Shown piece by piece: positions 9,867 to 21,087 of a DNA stretch of 64,000 nt (its first letter is position 1; every line of letters starts with the position of its first letter). The stretch is from positions 9,483,829 through 9,547,828 of the forward strand of contig CM030931.1 of NCBI GenBank assembly GCA_018136815.1. The letters run 5' to 3'. The notes under the pieces are model-generated. The model did no database searches. It saw only the letters and a program-made list of their open reading frames with translations, and had not been told where the DNA came from. Origin of the DNA: Isochrysis galbana. Its lineage: Eukaryota > Haptophyta > Isochrysidales > Isochrysidaceae. A program made the position numbers and the translations under genes.

Positions 9867-11835
9867 ACAATCACTAGCCCGGTCACTCACTAGAGGGGTG
9901 TGTCGCATCCGCGATCGACTTCCGACCGTAGGCGCCTTCGAGCCCAGTCGTTCTTGTTGCCGCGGAGTTTTACTCGTAATTTGTAGAACTCTTCATTCGT
10001 AACTCGCCCCTCGCTCCTTGCCGTGCGCCCCTTTGTGGCCTGTCTCGCTCCTGTTTCGCTCCTTTGCACCTTGGGCCTTGCCCTGCCTTTGGTCCCTCCT
10101 TGCTGTCGTTCCCCCGCGCTCGCTCTCGCCCTCGTCGTAGGCGTTCGTCGCTGCGGACTTTTCCCCCCGCGCGAAGCCTACCCTCTCGCCCCTTTCGGTT
10201 TACGCACGTAGATTCCCTCCTTACTTTCTACCTACTCGTTCGCGGTAACCGCCGTTCGCCGTCGGCTCTTCCGTCGCATCGTCGCTCTCTTGTCGGCTTT
10301 CTCTTCCTTGTCTCCTTCCTTCTGTGTCTTCCCCGCCCAAGTGGAGGAAGATACGTTAGTGTGGAGGAATGTTGGGTGAAAGTCAAGTGTGCGTGTCTCG
10401 GATTGTTGTCGGACTCGTCGGATTGGTACCCTGTCGGCCATTGTCGCCCTCGTCCCTCGCCCCAGTCGCTCCTCGCTCCCTCGTTCTCGCTCTCGCTCTC
10501 GCTCAGTCGTAACAAGCAATCTTACAACACCAACCAAATCCACTCACTCACCCACTCACCCTCGCGATCCACTATGTCCGCTCCGTCTTCGCGCTCGCCC
10601 TCGCCACTGCCCGCCATCCATCCTCCAACCATGGAAGATGGTCAGCCCGTCCCGCCCGCCAATGGCCGAAAGGCCGTGCCTTCCGCCGCCTACCTTCCGT
10701 CCCGTTCGGTCCCTCCTGTTCCATCCGTAACCTCCAATCCGTCAGGGTGCAGAGGTATCGCGCTGGCTGCCAAGGGGCAGCCAGAGCCAGAGCGGCAACA
10801 AAAAGCATTGAGGTCATGACAGTCAGCAGGTGCTACAGCAGTGATAGGGGACAGACCCTGGGACACCTGGGGGCACTAGGGATCTCACGAAGCTACCCCT
10901 GGGGCCTGGGGCACAGACAGTGATTCTACAACACTCAAAAGTCGCACAAACCCTTACATATACTCCACCGCGGTTCTTTGGATAATACTCTGAGACCAAC
11001 AGGAAGGCGCGCGAGGGAAGAGAGAAGGAATCAAGAATTTAGGGAATGCCGGCGAATATTGCCTTAGTATGAGTATGAGCCGATGAAGCGTCGTGAGTGT
11101 TGATGAAGGTGAGATTCCTTAGGTGCACTAAGTCGATTTAGAGTGAGCTGAGATCCCCAAGACGAAGGCGAGGTCTAGAAGTTGATGTGCAAATGACTCG
11201 GGAACCCTAAGAATAAGAACTCGATGTGCATCAACTGCAGATGATTATGTAGAGAAGAGTCCAGAAGGTGCTGCACATGATGAAAGAGTCTGATGACTTG
11301 ATGAAAAGGAATTCGGCAGACAAATTTATCGGTAAAGACGATTCTATCGGTAAGGACCAATGGATTGTGTTGGCAGATGACGGCACTCCGTGATACCCCC
11401 CCAGAAGGCGAGCACGGAGGGTGAGGCTTAGATATAGAGGATAAAGGTAGAAGAATGAACGTCGTGCATGACAGTCGTAACACTCGGAGTGGTGTATGTC
11501 ACTGGAGGTTTTTGTCAGAGGCAGCCTTAGAGGCAGACGTTCCTCTAAAGAGGAGGGGGCACACAAGTACACACACACGGCCAACAATAGAGAGGAATAC
11601 GTTGCCATATGTATAATACTACATGCCAGATAAGAGGCTAGTGTTGGTGGCTAGAGTGTCCTCGTTATATCGTCCTCACTCGCGGCGAACACTATTGGGA
11701 ATATTTCGTGTGTGCCAACTTCGCGTATGCTGCGTGAAGTTGAATGTTTCGAGCGGGACGGTCCCACCCGAAGAGCAGCTTCCGTTTAGCGATGTAGATT
11801 CGGAAGCCATCATCGTGGGCGACGCAGTCTTTACA
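9867..11835. other. Long gene-poor stretch
   Basis: A CT-rich leader-like region (9900-10570) precedes a short frame starting at 10574. From 10820 to 11835 no supported gene was seen; scattered short frames show no recognisable domain. Confidence 0.4.
10574..10819 (+). CDS. Short Ser/Pro-rich frame of uncertain status
   Basis: ATG at 10574 (context CCACTATG) opens 81 codons: MSAPSSRSPSPLPAIHPP ... ending in a short basic segment. The composition is low-complexity and no family is recognised. It follows dispersed repeat R3 and a long CT-rich leader, so it could be the start of a gene, the first codons of a decayed mobile element, or chance. Confidence 0.2.
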   Translation: MSAPSSRSPSPLPAIHPPTMEDGQPVPPANGRKAVPSAAYLPSRSVPPVPSVTSNPSGCRGIALAAKGQPEPERQQKALRS

Positions 11836-14233
11836 TCACGCTTTCAGCGGCCCTCCAAAAGTGTCTCTCATGGCGGGCTCGTCCTCATTGTCTTTTGCGG
11901 AGGCCGTCGCCGCCATGACGTCGGCAACATCACTGCCCACCCTACGCCGCATGGTAACAGCCATTGCTGTAGCTGCCAAGAAAGGCAATGCCATGGCCAG
12001 CGGGCGAGCGGAGGGAGGTAAAGTAGCGCGGGTCGAGGCTCTCAAGGCAACAGCGATTGCTGCTGAGACAGCTTTGCCAACGACTCCGAGGCCCGCGGCG
12101 AGGATCGCAAGTTGCAGGAATCGGTCTCGGCGCTTTCTCCAGCGAATGTTCACAAATGTGAGCTCGGGTTTTTGCAGCATGGACAGAGTATTTGGCGCGA
12201 AGATTCTTGGGGCGATGCGATGGAAGATGCCGTCGAGAATAAGGGGGCCGATGAATGTCAGGAAGGACCGGAAGCCGCCATAATCGAACGAACGCGAAAT
12301 TTCAACGAGAACTCGGGCTTCAGGAGCGCGCGCATGCGAATAGGCGCTAAGTGCCGAGCCTAGATCGTGCTCGGTATCAAGTGCCCTGTTGAGAGCCGCG
12401 ACATCTTCGAGTGCTGCATTGGCACCTACGCATAAAGGGACGCATCCATGGTCTCAACGCATCTTCCTCACCGGAGCCACAGATCACCAAGGAGATTCGC
12501 CTAAGTTCAGGTAGTCATATGTTTGGAGCTGCCACAAGAATAAGCTGTCTACTTACATCTTCAAGCTCGCATTGATGCGGTGCCACCACAAAGAAGGCGA
12601 AGCGTACCTAGCCCGAAATACGGCTTCACCGAATGAATGGCGTCTCCCACGAGCACCGTGCTCTTCTTGTGGTGCGCCCTCGGAGTCGCATATCGAAATA
12701 GTGGGAGACGCGAGGTGGGCTTTTCGATCACTGCCTCTAATGCTTCATCCGTGATGTGAGGGGAGAACATAGGCAGTAGCTCATCGAAGTACGCTCGCGC
12801 ATCGGGTAGCTACCGGGAGTGGTGGAACCAAGGTGGTGAGCGCGGTGGGCGGAGCAGATCGTGCGAGGCACGACACGTTTAGCGACACGATGACAGCAGA
12901 TTAACAGCGACACGGTCACAGCAGATTAAGGCAGGACTCACGTTGTCAAGACCCAAGGTCAGCTGATCGTCAGGCTTGACGAGCAACACTCCACAATATG
13001 TGCCATCGAGAGCTGGAAGAGCATCAAAGTTAGCTGCCTTGGTCCGTGCCGAGTAGTTGATGTCGCAGCGCCAATCGTCAGGTGGTCGGAAAGGGACCGT
13101 CTTGTAGACCCGTACCGAAGTGTCCGCAAATTTGCGCACACGGAAGCGTGACCCGGGGACGGCGAATCGTCGACGAGCATCGTCCGCCTCGATCGCCTCC
13201 GCTATCGTTCGCCTTGCACCATCTGAGGCGACGACGAAATCTGCTCTAATTTCGAAAGCCTCTCCCAAGTCGCTGCTATCCGGATCAGCTGGCACCACCC
13301 CTCCAAGCGAGGCCTTGTCGCCTTCAATCGGCTCGGTCTGACACGCTAATGAGCAGTCCCGACATTCTAAGACGGCGCTGGTGTCGCCATCCCATCTAAT
13401 GTTGGTGACATCCACCTCGTGGCGGACTGAGATACCGAGATCCTCAGTTGCAACCTTGAGAAGACAGGATACGAGACGATCACGAGCTATCACATAGGTA
13501 GGCGGTCGGTCTTTTCGCACCGTCATGACGCCACCGTCTACCCCTGCACCAGGCGCCCAGTCCTTACGACCCACAACAGCCTGAGTGTACGGCTCTACTG
13601 CATTCCAAGCACCAATCGAGCGGAGTGCTCCTGTGCCGCGTCCGCCAATCCTGAGCAGAGATGAAGGAAGTGGTGAGCAGGTCGAGTACAGTCGTGGTGT
13701 CTGCCCCCCTGCCCCCCCCCCTCCCTCTCCCCTCGCGCGCGACTCAGGCATTCAATATTCTCAAACGATGGTTCGGACTACCAGGCCAGCTATACGTAGG
13801 AAAGGTGAGGCCAGCAGGCGGCGCCCAGCAAAAGTAGAAAAACATACACACAGAGAAGACTCCATCCTGACCGCGTCTTCCAGGACGAGCTGGCTTGCCC
13901 CATCGGCACCTTGATGCGGCGATGCCTTCTCGTGAGCCGTGCACGCATCGCACGCGTCGCACGCATCACACGCGTCGCACGCATCGCAAGCGCCGTGTGG
14001 GCGGCTCTCCCTCACCCGATGAGATAGAAGCGTGCAGTGTCACTCCATGTGCTGATGTCATCGAGCGCAGGCGGCGGCGGCAGACGGTCGATGACCTGTA
14101 CGTTCTTCCAGCCACGTCGGGCGAGTGAGATCGCTGTCGCTAGGCCGGCCGGCCCCGCACCCACCACCACTGTCGACGGCGGCGCCGGCACGAGAGAGAG
14201 CAGCAGCACAGGCGCCGCCGACAGCAGAGGCAT
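11836..14233 (-). CDS. Kynurenine 3-monooxygenase-like FAD monooxygenase
   Basis: Flavoprotein hydroxylase modelled in four exons: 14233-14016, 13650-12942, 12809-12608 and 12425-11836; all junctions are GT-AG, phases close, and the product has 572 residues. A signal-like start (MPLLSAAPVLLLSLVPAPP) runs into the FAD-binding Rossmann motif VVVGAGPAGLATA. The second FAD motif GDAIHSVKPYFGLGANAALE spans the exon 3-4 junction, and the DG motif FVVASDGARRTIAEA is in exon 2. The C-terminal part (NTLSMLQKPELTFVNIRWRK and two hydrophobic helices) resembles the membrane-anchoring end of kynurenine 3-monooxygenases. That enzyme hydroxylates kynurenine using NADPH and oxygen in tryptophan breakdown; here the substrate is inferred. 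Intron 1 contains a 9-bp-type GC minisatellite at about 13935-13990. Confidence 0.8.
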
Positions 14234-14262
14234 TCTGCTCTCGCTCTCTCTCTCTCTCTCCC

Positions 14263-14350
14263 CCCCCCCCCCTGCCCCCCTTCCCCCCCTCCACCTCCCC
14301 CCCCCTTCCCGTGTTCGGTACTCAGTATTACTCTCTCCCCCCCCCCCCCC
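14263..14350. repeat. CT tract and C-runs directly upstream of the KMO-like start
   Basis: A (CT)n stretch and C-runs of about 12 and 14 (14261-14272, 14337-14350) lie within 120 bp of the ATG at 14233. On the coding strand these are G-runs. Comparable tracts precede other genes here. Confidence 0.8.
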
Positions 14351-14460
14351 TTCCCCCGCCCCCTCCTCCTCGCTTCTCCCTTGCTCTTCTTCTGGTTTCC
14401 ACAGAGGAGTTGACTGCTTCCTGAGAGTCTTCATGCTGTGAGACTCACGTTGTCAAAGGG

Positions 14461-14485
14461 TAGTACTCTAAGAGGAAAGTACTCC
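14461..14485 (-). promoter_or_regulatory. AGTACT promoter-like dyad of the KMO-like gene
   Basis: TAGTACTCTAAGAGG and AAAGTACTCC make two AGTACT cores 17 bp apart, about 230 bp upstream of the ATG at 14233. Confidence 0.45.
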
Positions 14486-14652
14486 TATGCGGTGTGGAGT
14501 GGACACCCCACATCATACAAATAGTAGGCGGTACAAAAAATAGTTGAACGCGAACGCAACTCAAACTTTTTGACCGTTTGAACATAGTCAACTACCTACT
14601 ACTCCCTTGATCCCCAAAGTGAACACCGTGAAAAACACTGACAATTTTCCTC

Positions 14653-14757
14653 GCGCCGCGTACACGCGGCGCTCAACACCCCGCGGCTGTGCCGCGAACA
14701 TTGACCCGTGTATGTAGTTGGGTGTGTGCTACAATGAACACCGGTCAACTACATACA
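14653..14757. repeat. Three consecutive inverted repeats
   Basis: GCGCCGCGTACACGCGGCGC (14653-14672), CGCGGC-tgt-GCCGCG (14682-14696) and TGTATGTAGTTG/CAACTACATACA (14709-14757) follow one another in an AT-rich intergenic region without a gene. Role unknown. Confidence 0.6.
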
Positions 14758-14867
14758 CACACACCCTAAAAAAGTGAACGCGCGTATTATTTTTATCACT
14801 TACTTGTAGCAACCATGAACAAACTAAAACTGGAAAGACTAACCTAAAACAAGACATAATAAATCCG

Positions 14868-14946
14868 GTAGCCCGATGGCTCAGGAGGGAGGGGAGAACC
14901 AGACCACTGGCGACCGGGACACGCCGCTTGCCACCGGAAGCCCCGT
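14868..14946 (+). repeat. Probable LINE 3' UTR fragment
   Basis: CCGGTAGCCCGATGGC and the following bases up to about 14946 resemble the 3' UTR of LINE copy A in the same sense, then the likeness fades. Old fragment; low certainty. Confidence 0.35.
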
Positions 14947-15378
14947 CGTACAACGAGCCATGCGACAGGCTCCAGGTGAAGTGGCTCAAGACTCAAGACG
15001 TCCTTGTGGCAGGTATCGGGGGGCGCAGTCATTTATTTCTTCGAGGACTGCTCGCGGCGCGAGCTGTAAGGGCCGTTCTGCTTCTCGACGAGAGGTCCCT
15101 CCCCCCCCCCCGGTGCTTTTCCCCGGTGAGTCGCCCGACGTAGGACGTAGGTCGGTCCGCCTCACTGGGTTTTCCCTCATTGTAGCTTGTGGAGAGTTAT
15201 AATGGGAGCCGGGGGTTTGCGAGGGGGGAGATTTGAAGGGATGCATATGTATATGTGTCTGTGCCACCACTTCAAGGCGTGCGGGCAGGTGCGCTGAGGG
15301 GTGTCGTGATAGTACCGGGCTAGTGGGAGTAGTGGTACTAACGCTCAATTGTTTTATTGTCGTTGTGTCACCTGGAGG

Positions 15379-15543
15379 TGACGAATTGGGATGGCCCATA
15401 GGGCCTAGGGCCTGAGGGCAATGAGGAAGGGGCCAAGCCGGCGGCAGGCGCAGCCGAGGGAACGACTTCGGAGGTGCTGACGGGCTGAAGCCCGTCAGCA
15501 GAGGAATGCAGGCAGGCGGGCTTGGGCGAGGGCGAGGACGGCG
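15379..15543. repeat. Dispersed repeat R5, copy 1, with a near-perfect hairpin
   Basis: TGACGAATTGGGATGGCCCA onward matches 63193-63357 with small indels. It contains GCTGACGGGCT-ga-AGCCCGTCAGC, an 11-bp stem with a 2-nt centre, at about 15476-15499. No coding function is evident. Confidence 0.75.
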
Positions 15544-15695
15544 CGTGAATGTAGTAAGAATCTTATCCGGCGATATACGATTGGCGATGCGATCGGCGAT
15601 GGCGCTCTGCCTCGCCCAAGCCGCGGTGGTTGCCTCATGGGCACCACCGCGATAGCCTGGCTGCGATGTCCGTTTTTTGCGGTCAAATCGTGTAG

Positions 15696-15905
15696 CCCTG
15701 TACTTTTGTACCTTAATGATGGGGTCGAACGTATACCGTCCACACGGGGGTAGTTGCCGAAAAAACAACCAAACCTGTGGTTGCACTTGCCATCTGAGAC
15801 CTGCACTTTTGTACTTTAAGGTGGGGGTCCTGCACGTAGAACTTATAGCGTCCACATGGGGGGTAGTTGCCGAAAAAACAACCAAACTTGAGGTTGAGGT
15901 TGCAC
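15696..15905. repeat. Tandem duplication of about 105 bp
   Basis: Two successive units contain ACTTTTGTAC, then a GTCCACA...GGGGGTAG block, then TTGCCGAAAAAACAACCAAA. They are diverged, especially in the middle, so the duplication is not recent. Lies upstream of the Myb/MJ1316 gene. Confidence 0.75.
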
Positions 15906-16120
15906 CCTCTCGCACGCACGCACCGTACACCATACGTGGCGGGCGGGCGGGCGAGCGCGTGCGCTGCTACTTCTACTTCTACTTACTACACTACTACTTC
16001 CACAAGTTGTGGTCGGTCAGTATGTCAGTATGTAAACTATGCCGGTTGCGGCGAGTGCGGCGACGACGTCGCCCCTAATAATTTTGTAAAACAGCCGTAA
16101 GGTTTTTCAGGATTTTGGTT

Positions 16121-16143
16121 GGGGAGTACAATAGAGTAGATAG
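16121..16143 (+). promoter_or_regulatory. GAGTAC...GAGTA promoter-like motif of the Myb/MJ1316 gene
   Basis: GGGGAGTACAATAGAGTAGA ends about 60 bp before the ATG at 16199, the shortest distance on the plus strand in the window. Confidence 0.45.
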
Positions 16144-16198
16144 AGGAGCTCTGCGAGAAATTTGGTTCAGTTTGGTTGGTTCGTTCGCCGACGGCGCG

Positions 16199-17440
16199 AT
16201 GGCGAACGGCTTGGCGCGAGCCTCGCCGTGGCTACTCCTCGGGCTGTGCGCGGGGGCGGCGCGGGCGATGGGCGACGTGGGTGGATCGCTGGTGAAACGC
16301 GCCCCGCTCGTCCGTGCGCCGCACGCTGCGATGGCTGAACGCAGCATGTATCCCTTCAATCTTGAGGAGGACCGGCTGCTCTGGAGGCGGCACTGTGCTA
16401 GGCAAGATGATGCTGACTTTGAGGAGACGGCGGCGCTTATGGGGCGGGGCACACAGGGACTCAAGGGAAGACTCGAACGGCTCCGTGACCCCACCACACA
16501 AGGGCACCGCCGTCTTTTCGGTGAGCTGGAGGATGGTGACAGCACTGAACCAAAGCGGCGGCTGCGCACTGCGCTTGACTGCATTCAGCGTGTCCTCTGG
16601 GATCCGCTGCTCGATCCTGCTGATTTCACAATCCATTATCGTGATCGATTCGATAAGCGCCCGCTGTCATTCCCGATGAATGCCCCCAACGACTCGATTC
16701 GCGGCCCAGAACGCCTTCGGGCGCTTGCTCTGCCTCAGCATCGCATCCTTTACATCAAGTATCGGAAGCGCCTTGTTTGGCACCGGGAGCTCCGACTCGA
16801 CCGGGTCTTTGGATCGGGGTGTACTCAGGCAGCTATGAATGACAAGTATGCCGAGGCAGATGTGCATATTTCAGAAGATGGTGTCACTTTTGATCGAAGG
16901 CATGATGATGGGGAAGATGGCGCCAGTAGGGATGACTATGTGATAGACGGGGAACGCATTCAGGACGTGGTTTGCACCTATGAGGACTGGTTGTCTGCAG
17001 ACGCTGCTGCCCGATCTCGTGCCAAGATGCGTGCACGAGAGGCATTGCATTCATCTAGCGGCCGAATGAATACGACACTTGAGCAGAGGATGCGTGCCGT
17101 CGGAGAGCTACTCAGTTCTATGCGTGACGGAGAGATGAGCGCCGAGGAGGGCGCCGCAACACTGTTGAGCGAGGACCTGTTTGGTCCATTGGGGGGTGAC
17201 CTGGTGGCGTCTGAGTGCCCGCCTCAAGAGGATGGGGAGGCATCGTTACCGGCTTGCGCAAACAGTCTTTCTGACGTCGGCTTGTTCGCCGTGGGAGCTT
17301 GTGATGCTCAAGTAGCAGTAGGTCTTGCCGACTCATTCAGATCCTTGACTCCAGTACAAGAGTTAGTGTCAGCAGTTGTGCCCGAAGAACATTCCGTCAT
17401 GAAGAGCGCATTGCTGGCCGCGCTGGGTAGAAAGCTCTGA
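16199..17440 (+). CDS. Myb-like plus MJ1316 (DUF504) domain protein with signal peptide
   Basis: Intronless, 413 residues. The start MANGLARASPWLLLGLCAGA is a signal peptide. Residues about 51-95 (YPFNLEEDRLLWRRHCARQD ... RLERLRDP) fit a Myb/SANT-like helix bundle. Residues about 128-220 contain RVLWDPLLDPADFTIHYRDR and LPQHRILYIKYRKRLVWHRE followed by LRLDRVFGS. This is the signature of the MJ1316/DUF504 family (W-D-P-D-F-Y-DRF ... P-HRI ... V-W-R-DR-FGS), proposed to recognise RNA ends and found beside RNA ligases, cyclases and LENG9-type proteins. The C-terminus is acidic. A likely role is in organellar RNA processing, given the signal peptide; this is inference. The ATG at 16199 was chosen because the upstream open stretch has no ATG. 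Confidence 0.75.
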   Translation: MANGLARASPWLLLGLCAGAARAMGDVGGSLVKRAPLVRAPHAAMAERSMYPFNLEEDRLLWRRHCARQDDADFEETAALMGRGTQGLKGRLERLRDPTTQGHRRLFGELEDGDSTEPKRRLRTALDCIQRVLWDPLLDPADFTIHYRDRFDKRPLSFPMNAPNDSIRGPERLRALALPQHRILYIKYRKRLVWHRELRLDRVFGSGCTQAAMNDKYAEADVHISEDGVTFDRRHDDGEDGASRDDYVIDGERIQDVVCTYEDWLSADAAARSRAKMRAREALHSSSGRMNTTLEQRMRAVGELLSSMRDGEMSAEEGAATLLSEDLFGPLGGDLVASECPPQEDGEASLPACANSLSDVGLFAVGACDAQVAVGLADSFRSLTPVQELVSAVVPEEHSVMKSALLAALGRKL

Positions 17441-18386
17441 CCAGCAGAACTTTGTGCTTCAACCAATTCATGGCACTCGTGGCCAATGGCTCGACCGAGA
17501 GTTGGCACATGTACACACATGTACGACTAGCGCAAGAGCTGAGAGTTGCGGCGTCGTAGCGGCGTCGCGTGCTCTTCTTTGTGCAAAGGAGTTCCCGAAC
17601 AGGCTATGCCCATGCGCCGCACTCATAGCGCGTCAACCACAGAAAATTTCCAGTGGATTGCTCAAGTTGACGGTGCATTGCTCATGCTAGTGCTCGCACC
17701 ACCACATTTGCTGCGGGTGGCGAGGCGAGAATGTTAAAAGGTTTTTTTTTTCGTCCTCGCGCACGCACGCGATGTAGCACGCACAAATAGAAATAGCCAA
17801 AAGTAGACGTGCGTTAAATTAAAGCCACTTGGATCTGCGAGGTATTTGCAATAATGTGATTATTACAACACAATGGGCATACTCTTAATCTCGAACCAAA
17901 GTTGCAACTACCCGATAGGGGACCATTTGATGGAACATGGGCTCATGGGCTCCCGAGCCCAGGATCTCCGCTATGAGGGAACTCGGGAAGGGGAAAGGGG
18001 TTGACGGCGGCTAAGGACGGGTAGTAGGGAGTAATATAAACACGCTGCCTCGCGCCGCACACATAGCGGAGATTTGAAAGCGAAGATTTGTTTTTTCTAT
18101 TGGGATGGAAGAACGGCGTCAATAAAGAGCTAGTAAGTAACGCAAACAAAAATCGTTGTGTGAGTGTGGGGTTATGAGTGGAGTCCACCTTACATGATAA
18201 TGAGTGGGCGCAATCATGGCACAGGCGGAGTTCGAATACAGCATGCCCCGAGCTGCATTTGCATGAGCTCTACGAGCTATTGCAAGTACCATACGACACA
18301 TCGACTCGATGCACGGTCGATTAGCGGATCTCTAGACGATTGAGATTCACTAGTCAGACGTAATCGCCCCGTCACTGTCGTATGGT
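17441..18386. other. Intergenic with a possible LINE tail
   Basis: At 17717-17751 the sequence GGCGAGAATGTTAAAAGG followed by a T-run resembles the 3' tails of LINE copies A and E, so a very short 3' fragment may sit here. No gene was seen in the remaining sequence. Confidence 0.35.
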
Positions 18387-20414
18387 TCATCCTGCGAAGA
18401 AGAATTGGAGGCGCTCAGTTAAGACCTCGGTGGCTACGGCCACAGACGCAGCCTCATTTAGCACAGCATGCCCCCAAAAGTCAGGCAGGTACATCACGTC
18501 GCCGGCTCGCTGAACACAGGTGAGTGGTGTTCGCCCCTCTTTCGCAGCCGCATCGATGCCGCCCGCTGCCACCCACTTGGCGGCGGGCATCGCGCTGTAC
18601 TGCGCGCTGGTCGGAGGCCAAAGCAACCAGCGCTTTCTGCCATAGACGAGAGTGTTGACAGCAGCCTTATGATAGTGGGCCGGTGCTCCGCTGCCAGCAT
18701 CCCCGACGGCAAGCTGCACGGAGTGTTGGTCCGTCCAATCGTTCCCGATGGCGGCTCGAACATAGGCTGGCAGATGCAGCTCAACGGCAGAGCGGAGCTT
18801 AGAAGGCACAAGCGACTCGAAGAGGTATCGGCCCTCCGTTGCTCGCGCAACCACCTATTCCACGGGCCACAAGGGTGTGAAACCTTTAGAACATTCGTTC
18901 GCCTATCTCTTAGTTCTAATCTCTGCGTGACATCGGGTGGGGCCGCAGCGTCTACTACAACACGGAAGGAGGGCTGTGCGGCCCGCAGCGCGACACTGCC
19001 GAATGGGGCGGAAGGTGTTTCGGACCTTTGTAGTGAACTCGGCGATGGTCGTTTGTAAGGCTTCCGCGCCGTCATGATATGGATTGGCACTCACGTGCAC
19101 GCTAACGTCGCCGTACTTCTCGGTAAGGTTGTCGGCCGACAAGAGGGACCGCAGTGCAGTCCAATGGGCAGCACTCCCGTTGCGCACTAGCAAGGGCCTT
19201 TCCTTTGAGAAAAAGTCGCGAACGAATGTCGAGGGCGAGAGCTCCTCGGCATGAACCATGTCGATGTCACATTCGTCTAGCTCGCCTTCTTCTCCCGAGC
19301 TGCCCCCGCCCCCCCTAAAGCTCGGCCATCCACCAGAATTGGACTCGGCATTTTTGAGAAAGGCAAGCTGGTCCGCGTCGAGACGCAGCGGTGGCGTCAT
19401 GCGCCGATACTCCCCAGAAGGAGCAGCCGCCAACTCTACCATAGGTGGCACTGCGGTGCTTCTGTTCGCACGGCGAAGCACCTCTGCCGCTTGGATGTGC
19501 CCCCTGCTCGCAGCAATCTCAAGCGGGGTGGCTTGCAAGAGCATTGCTTTACTGCACAGCTGAATCGACACCTCTTCAGGTGGAAGGATATTCAGCGCGT
19601 CTTGAATCAGGTCGGCGTCCCCGAGGTGAGCCAGGAGGTGGAGCAAGCTGTTACCACCGAGATGATAGCGAACAATGGCGACTTGGGTGGCAAGCTCCGC
19701 GATGGCTCGTTGCGCGTGCGCACAGTGAGCAAGGAGCCCAACGAGCAACCCCCTGGAAATACCGAATGGCGTGCGCAACGCAGCGCTCAATTCGGCAGAC
19801 TTTGAGCTGCGACCGCCGCACTGGGTCTCGATCTGGTGTACGTATGCCTCCTGGGCCTCAGCAGGTGTGCGCAGAAGCTGCCGCGCCAACTGGATGGCAT
19901 GCACCTCGAGATGCGTGGCGAGGTGGAGGACACCGTAGCTCTTCGCGGCCATCAGTTGCTCCGAAGAGCCACCGGCGAGGGCGACCTGCCGGCTCATCGT
20001 CTCAATGTACCACTGCGTGCCCTGCAGTATGTTCCCAAAGGCAATGTGGGCTGCAGCGGCCTCATTAGAGAGCATCACACTGCTTGGCTGCCGCTGCGCC
20101 TCGCGCTCGAGCCGCTTCAATAGGCCGAGGCTGGTAGACACAGAGCCCGCCGCCTTCTGCTTCTCCGCCGTGCCGATCACGGCGCTTTTCAAGCACAGCC
20201 ACCTTGCAACGGCGGCGGCACAGAGTGCGAAGGCGGTGAGCGCTCCAGCGCGCCAAGAGCTAGCATCCCGTCCGCGTTGCTGCCGCCTGGGCCGGGGTCG
20301 GCCGCTCTGCATGTCTGCGCTCTTTACGTCCTGCCCTCGCTCACTCTTCCCCTTACTTGCTCGCTGCCCTCCCCCCTCGCTCTGCCTTTGGGTGCCCACC
20401 GAATGTCGCGACAT
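18387..20414 (-). CDS. Ankyrin-repeat JmjC protein, JMJD8-like
   Basis: Two exons, 20414-19026 and 18854-18387, join in phase 0 to give 618 residues. A basic N-terminus is followed by one transmembrane segment (about residues 55-75, AGALTAFALCAAAVARWLC), so a signal anchor or type II topology is likely. The middle holds helical repeats ending in ankyrin-like units (GGNSLLHLLAHLGDADLIQD; QATPLEIAASRGHIQAAEVL). The C-terminal part is a JmjC/cupin-8 domain: HYHKAAVNTLVYGRKRWLLW and AGDVMYLPDFWGHAVLN. This pattern, with GRKRW...WPP and PLTC...AGDV-Y-PD-W-HA-LN, is closest to JMJD8, an endoplasmic-reticulum JmjC protein. The usual HxD iron pair reads HxH here (His523, His525; distal His592), so dioxygenase activity is uncertain. 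Confidence 0.8.
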
Positions 20415-20429
20415 GCGGAACGAGCGTGC

Positions 20430-20780
20430 CCTGGCCCGCTTCCACCCCGCCTCTCTCCCTATCTCAACCCCCCTACAGCTTCCCCGCTGCCCCTTTCCCC
20501 CACCCCACGCCCTGCCTCCTCCCCACCCCTAACCCCCACCCCGTAACACCCTCTGCTCTCTGCCTCGCTCTCTGCCTTGCTCTCTCTCCAACCGATCGGG
20601 CGGGCGTGGGGGGGACGGGGGGGGGGGGGCGGCGGCTCCCTCTCTCCCGCTTCCACTCTCTCCCTCCCTCCCTCCCTCCCTCGCTTGCCTCCCCCCCTCC
20701 CTCTCTCTCTCCCCCCCCCCCCCCCCCTCCCCCAACCCCCCCTCTCCCTCCCTTGCCTCCCTCCCTTGCCTCCCTCCCTC
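20430..20780. repeat. CT-rich tract upstream of the JmjC gene
   Basis: Runs of CCT/CCCT and C-runs (for example 20711-20726) lie between the ATG at 20414 and repeat R3. No AGTACT dyad was found upstream of this gene. Confidence 0.7.
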
Positions 20781-21087
20781 TCCGTTAGAACTTATAGCGT
20801 CGTAGGACATCTTGTTAGCTAGCATCCCTAGTCACATCCACCGGACGAGCCATGCGCCCACCGCGCACACCCCCATCGCGGGGGATTGCCGTCGAAGGGC
20901 TACGGTCCCTCAGCACTAAGGTTATACTAACACAACAATAAAACTCTGACGCTCCCCCATCGCCAAAGCCAAAGGCGAAACCCTGCTGATTCTCCCAATC
21001 GTTGCCATACCCGAGAAAGGTACAAGCTTACCTTTGAGGCTGAAATGTGCTCTAGCGTCAATCAAAGACATAGGCCAGCAACAATTC
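20781..21087. repeat. Dispersed repeat R3, copy 2
   Basis: Same borders (TCCGTTAGAAC to CAACAATTC) and same order of blocks as the copy at 9548-9866. It lies about 370 bp upstream of the JmjC gene start. Confidence 0.8.

Noticed and set aside
11175-11608. Overlapping minus-strand frames of 102-125 codons
   Set aside because: No domain, no consistent frame and no promoter-like motif; treated as chance.
13935-13990. CGCACGCAT/CGCACGCGT repeats as a CRISPR-like array
   Set aside because: Units are 9 bp without spacers and lie in an intron; it is a minisatellite.
17717-17751. Separate LINE insertion at 17.7 kb
   Set aside because: Only about 35 bp of tail-like sequence with no duplication; mentioned as a possible relic but not called as an element.
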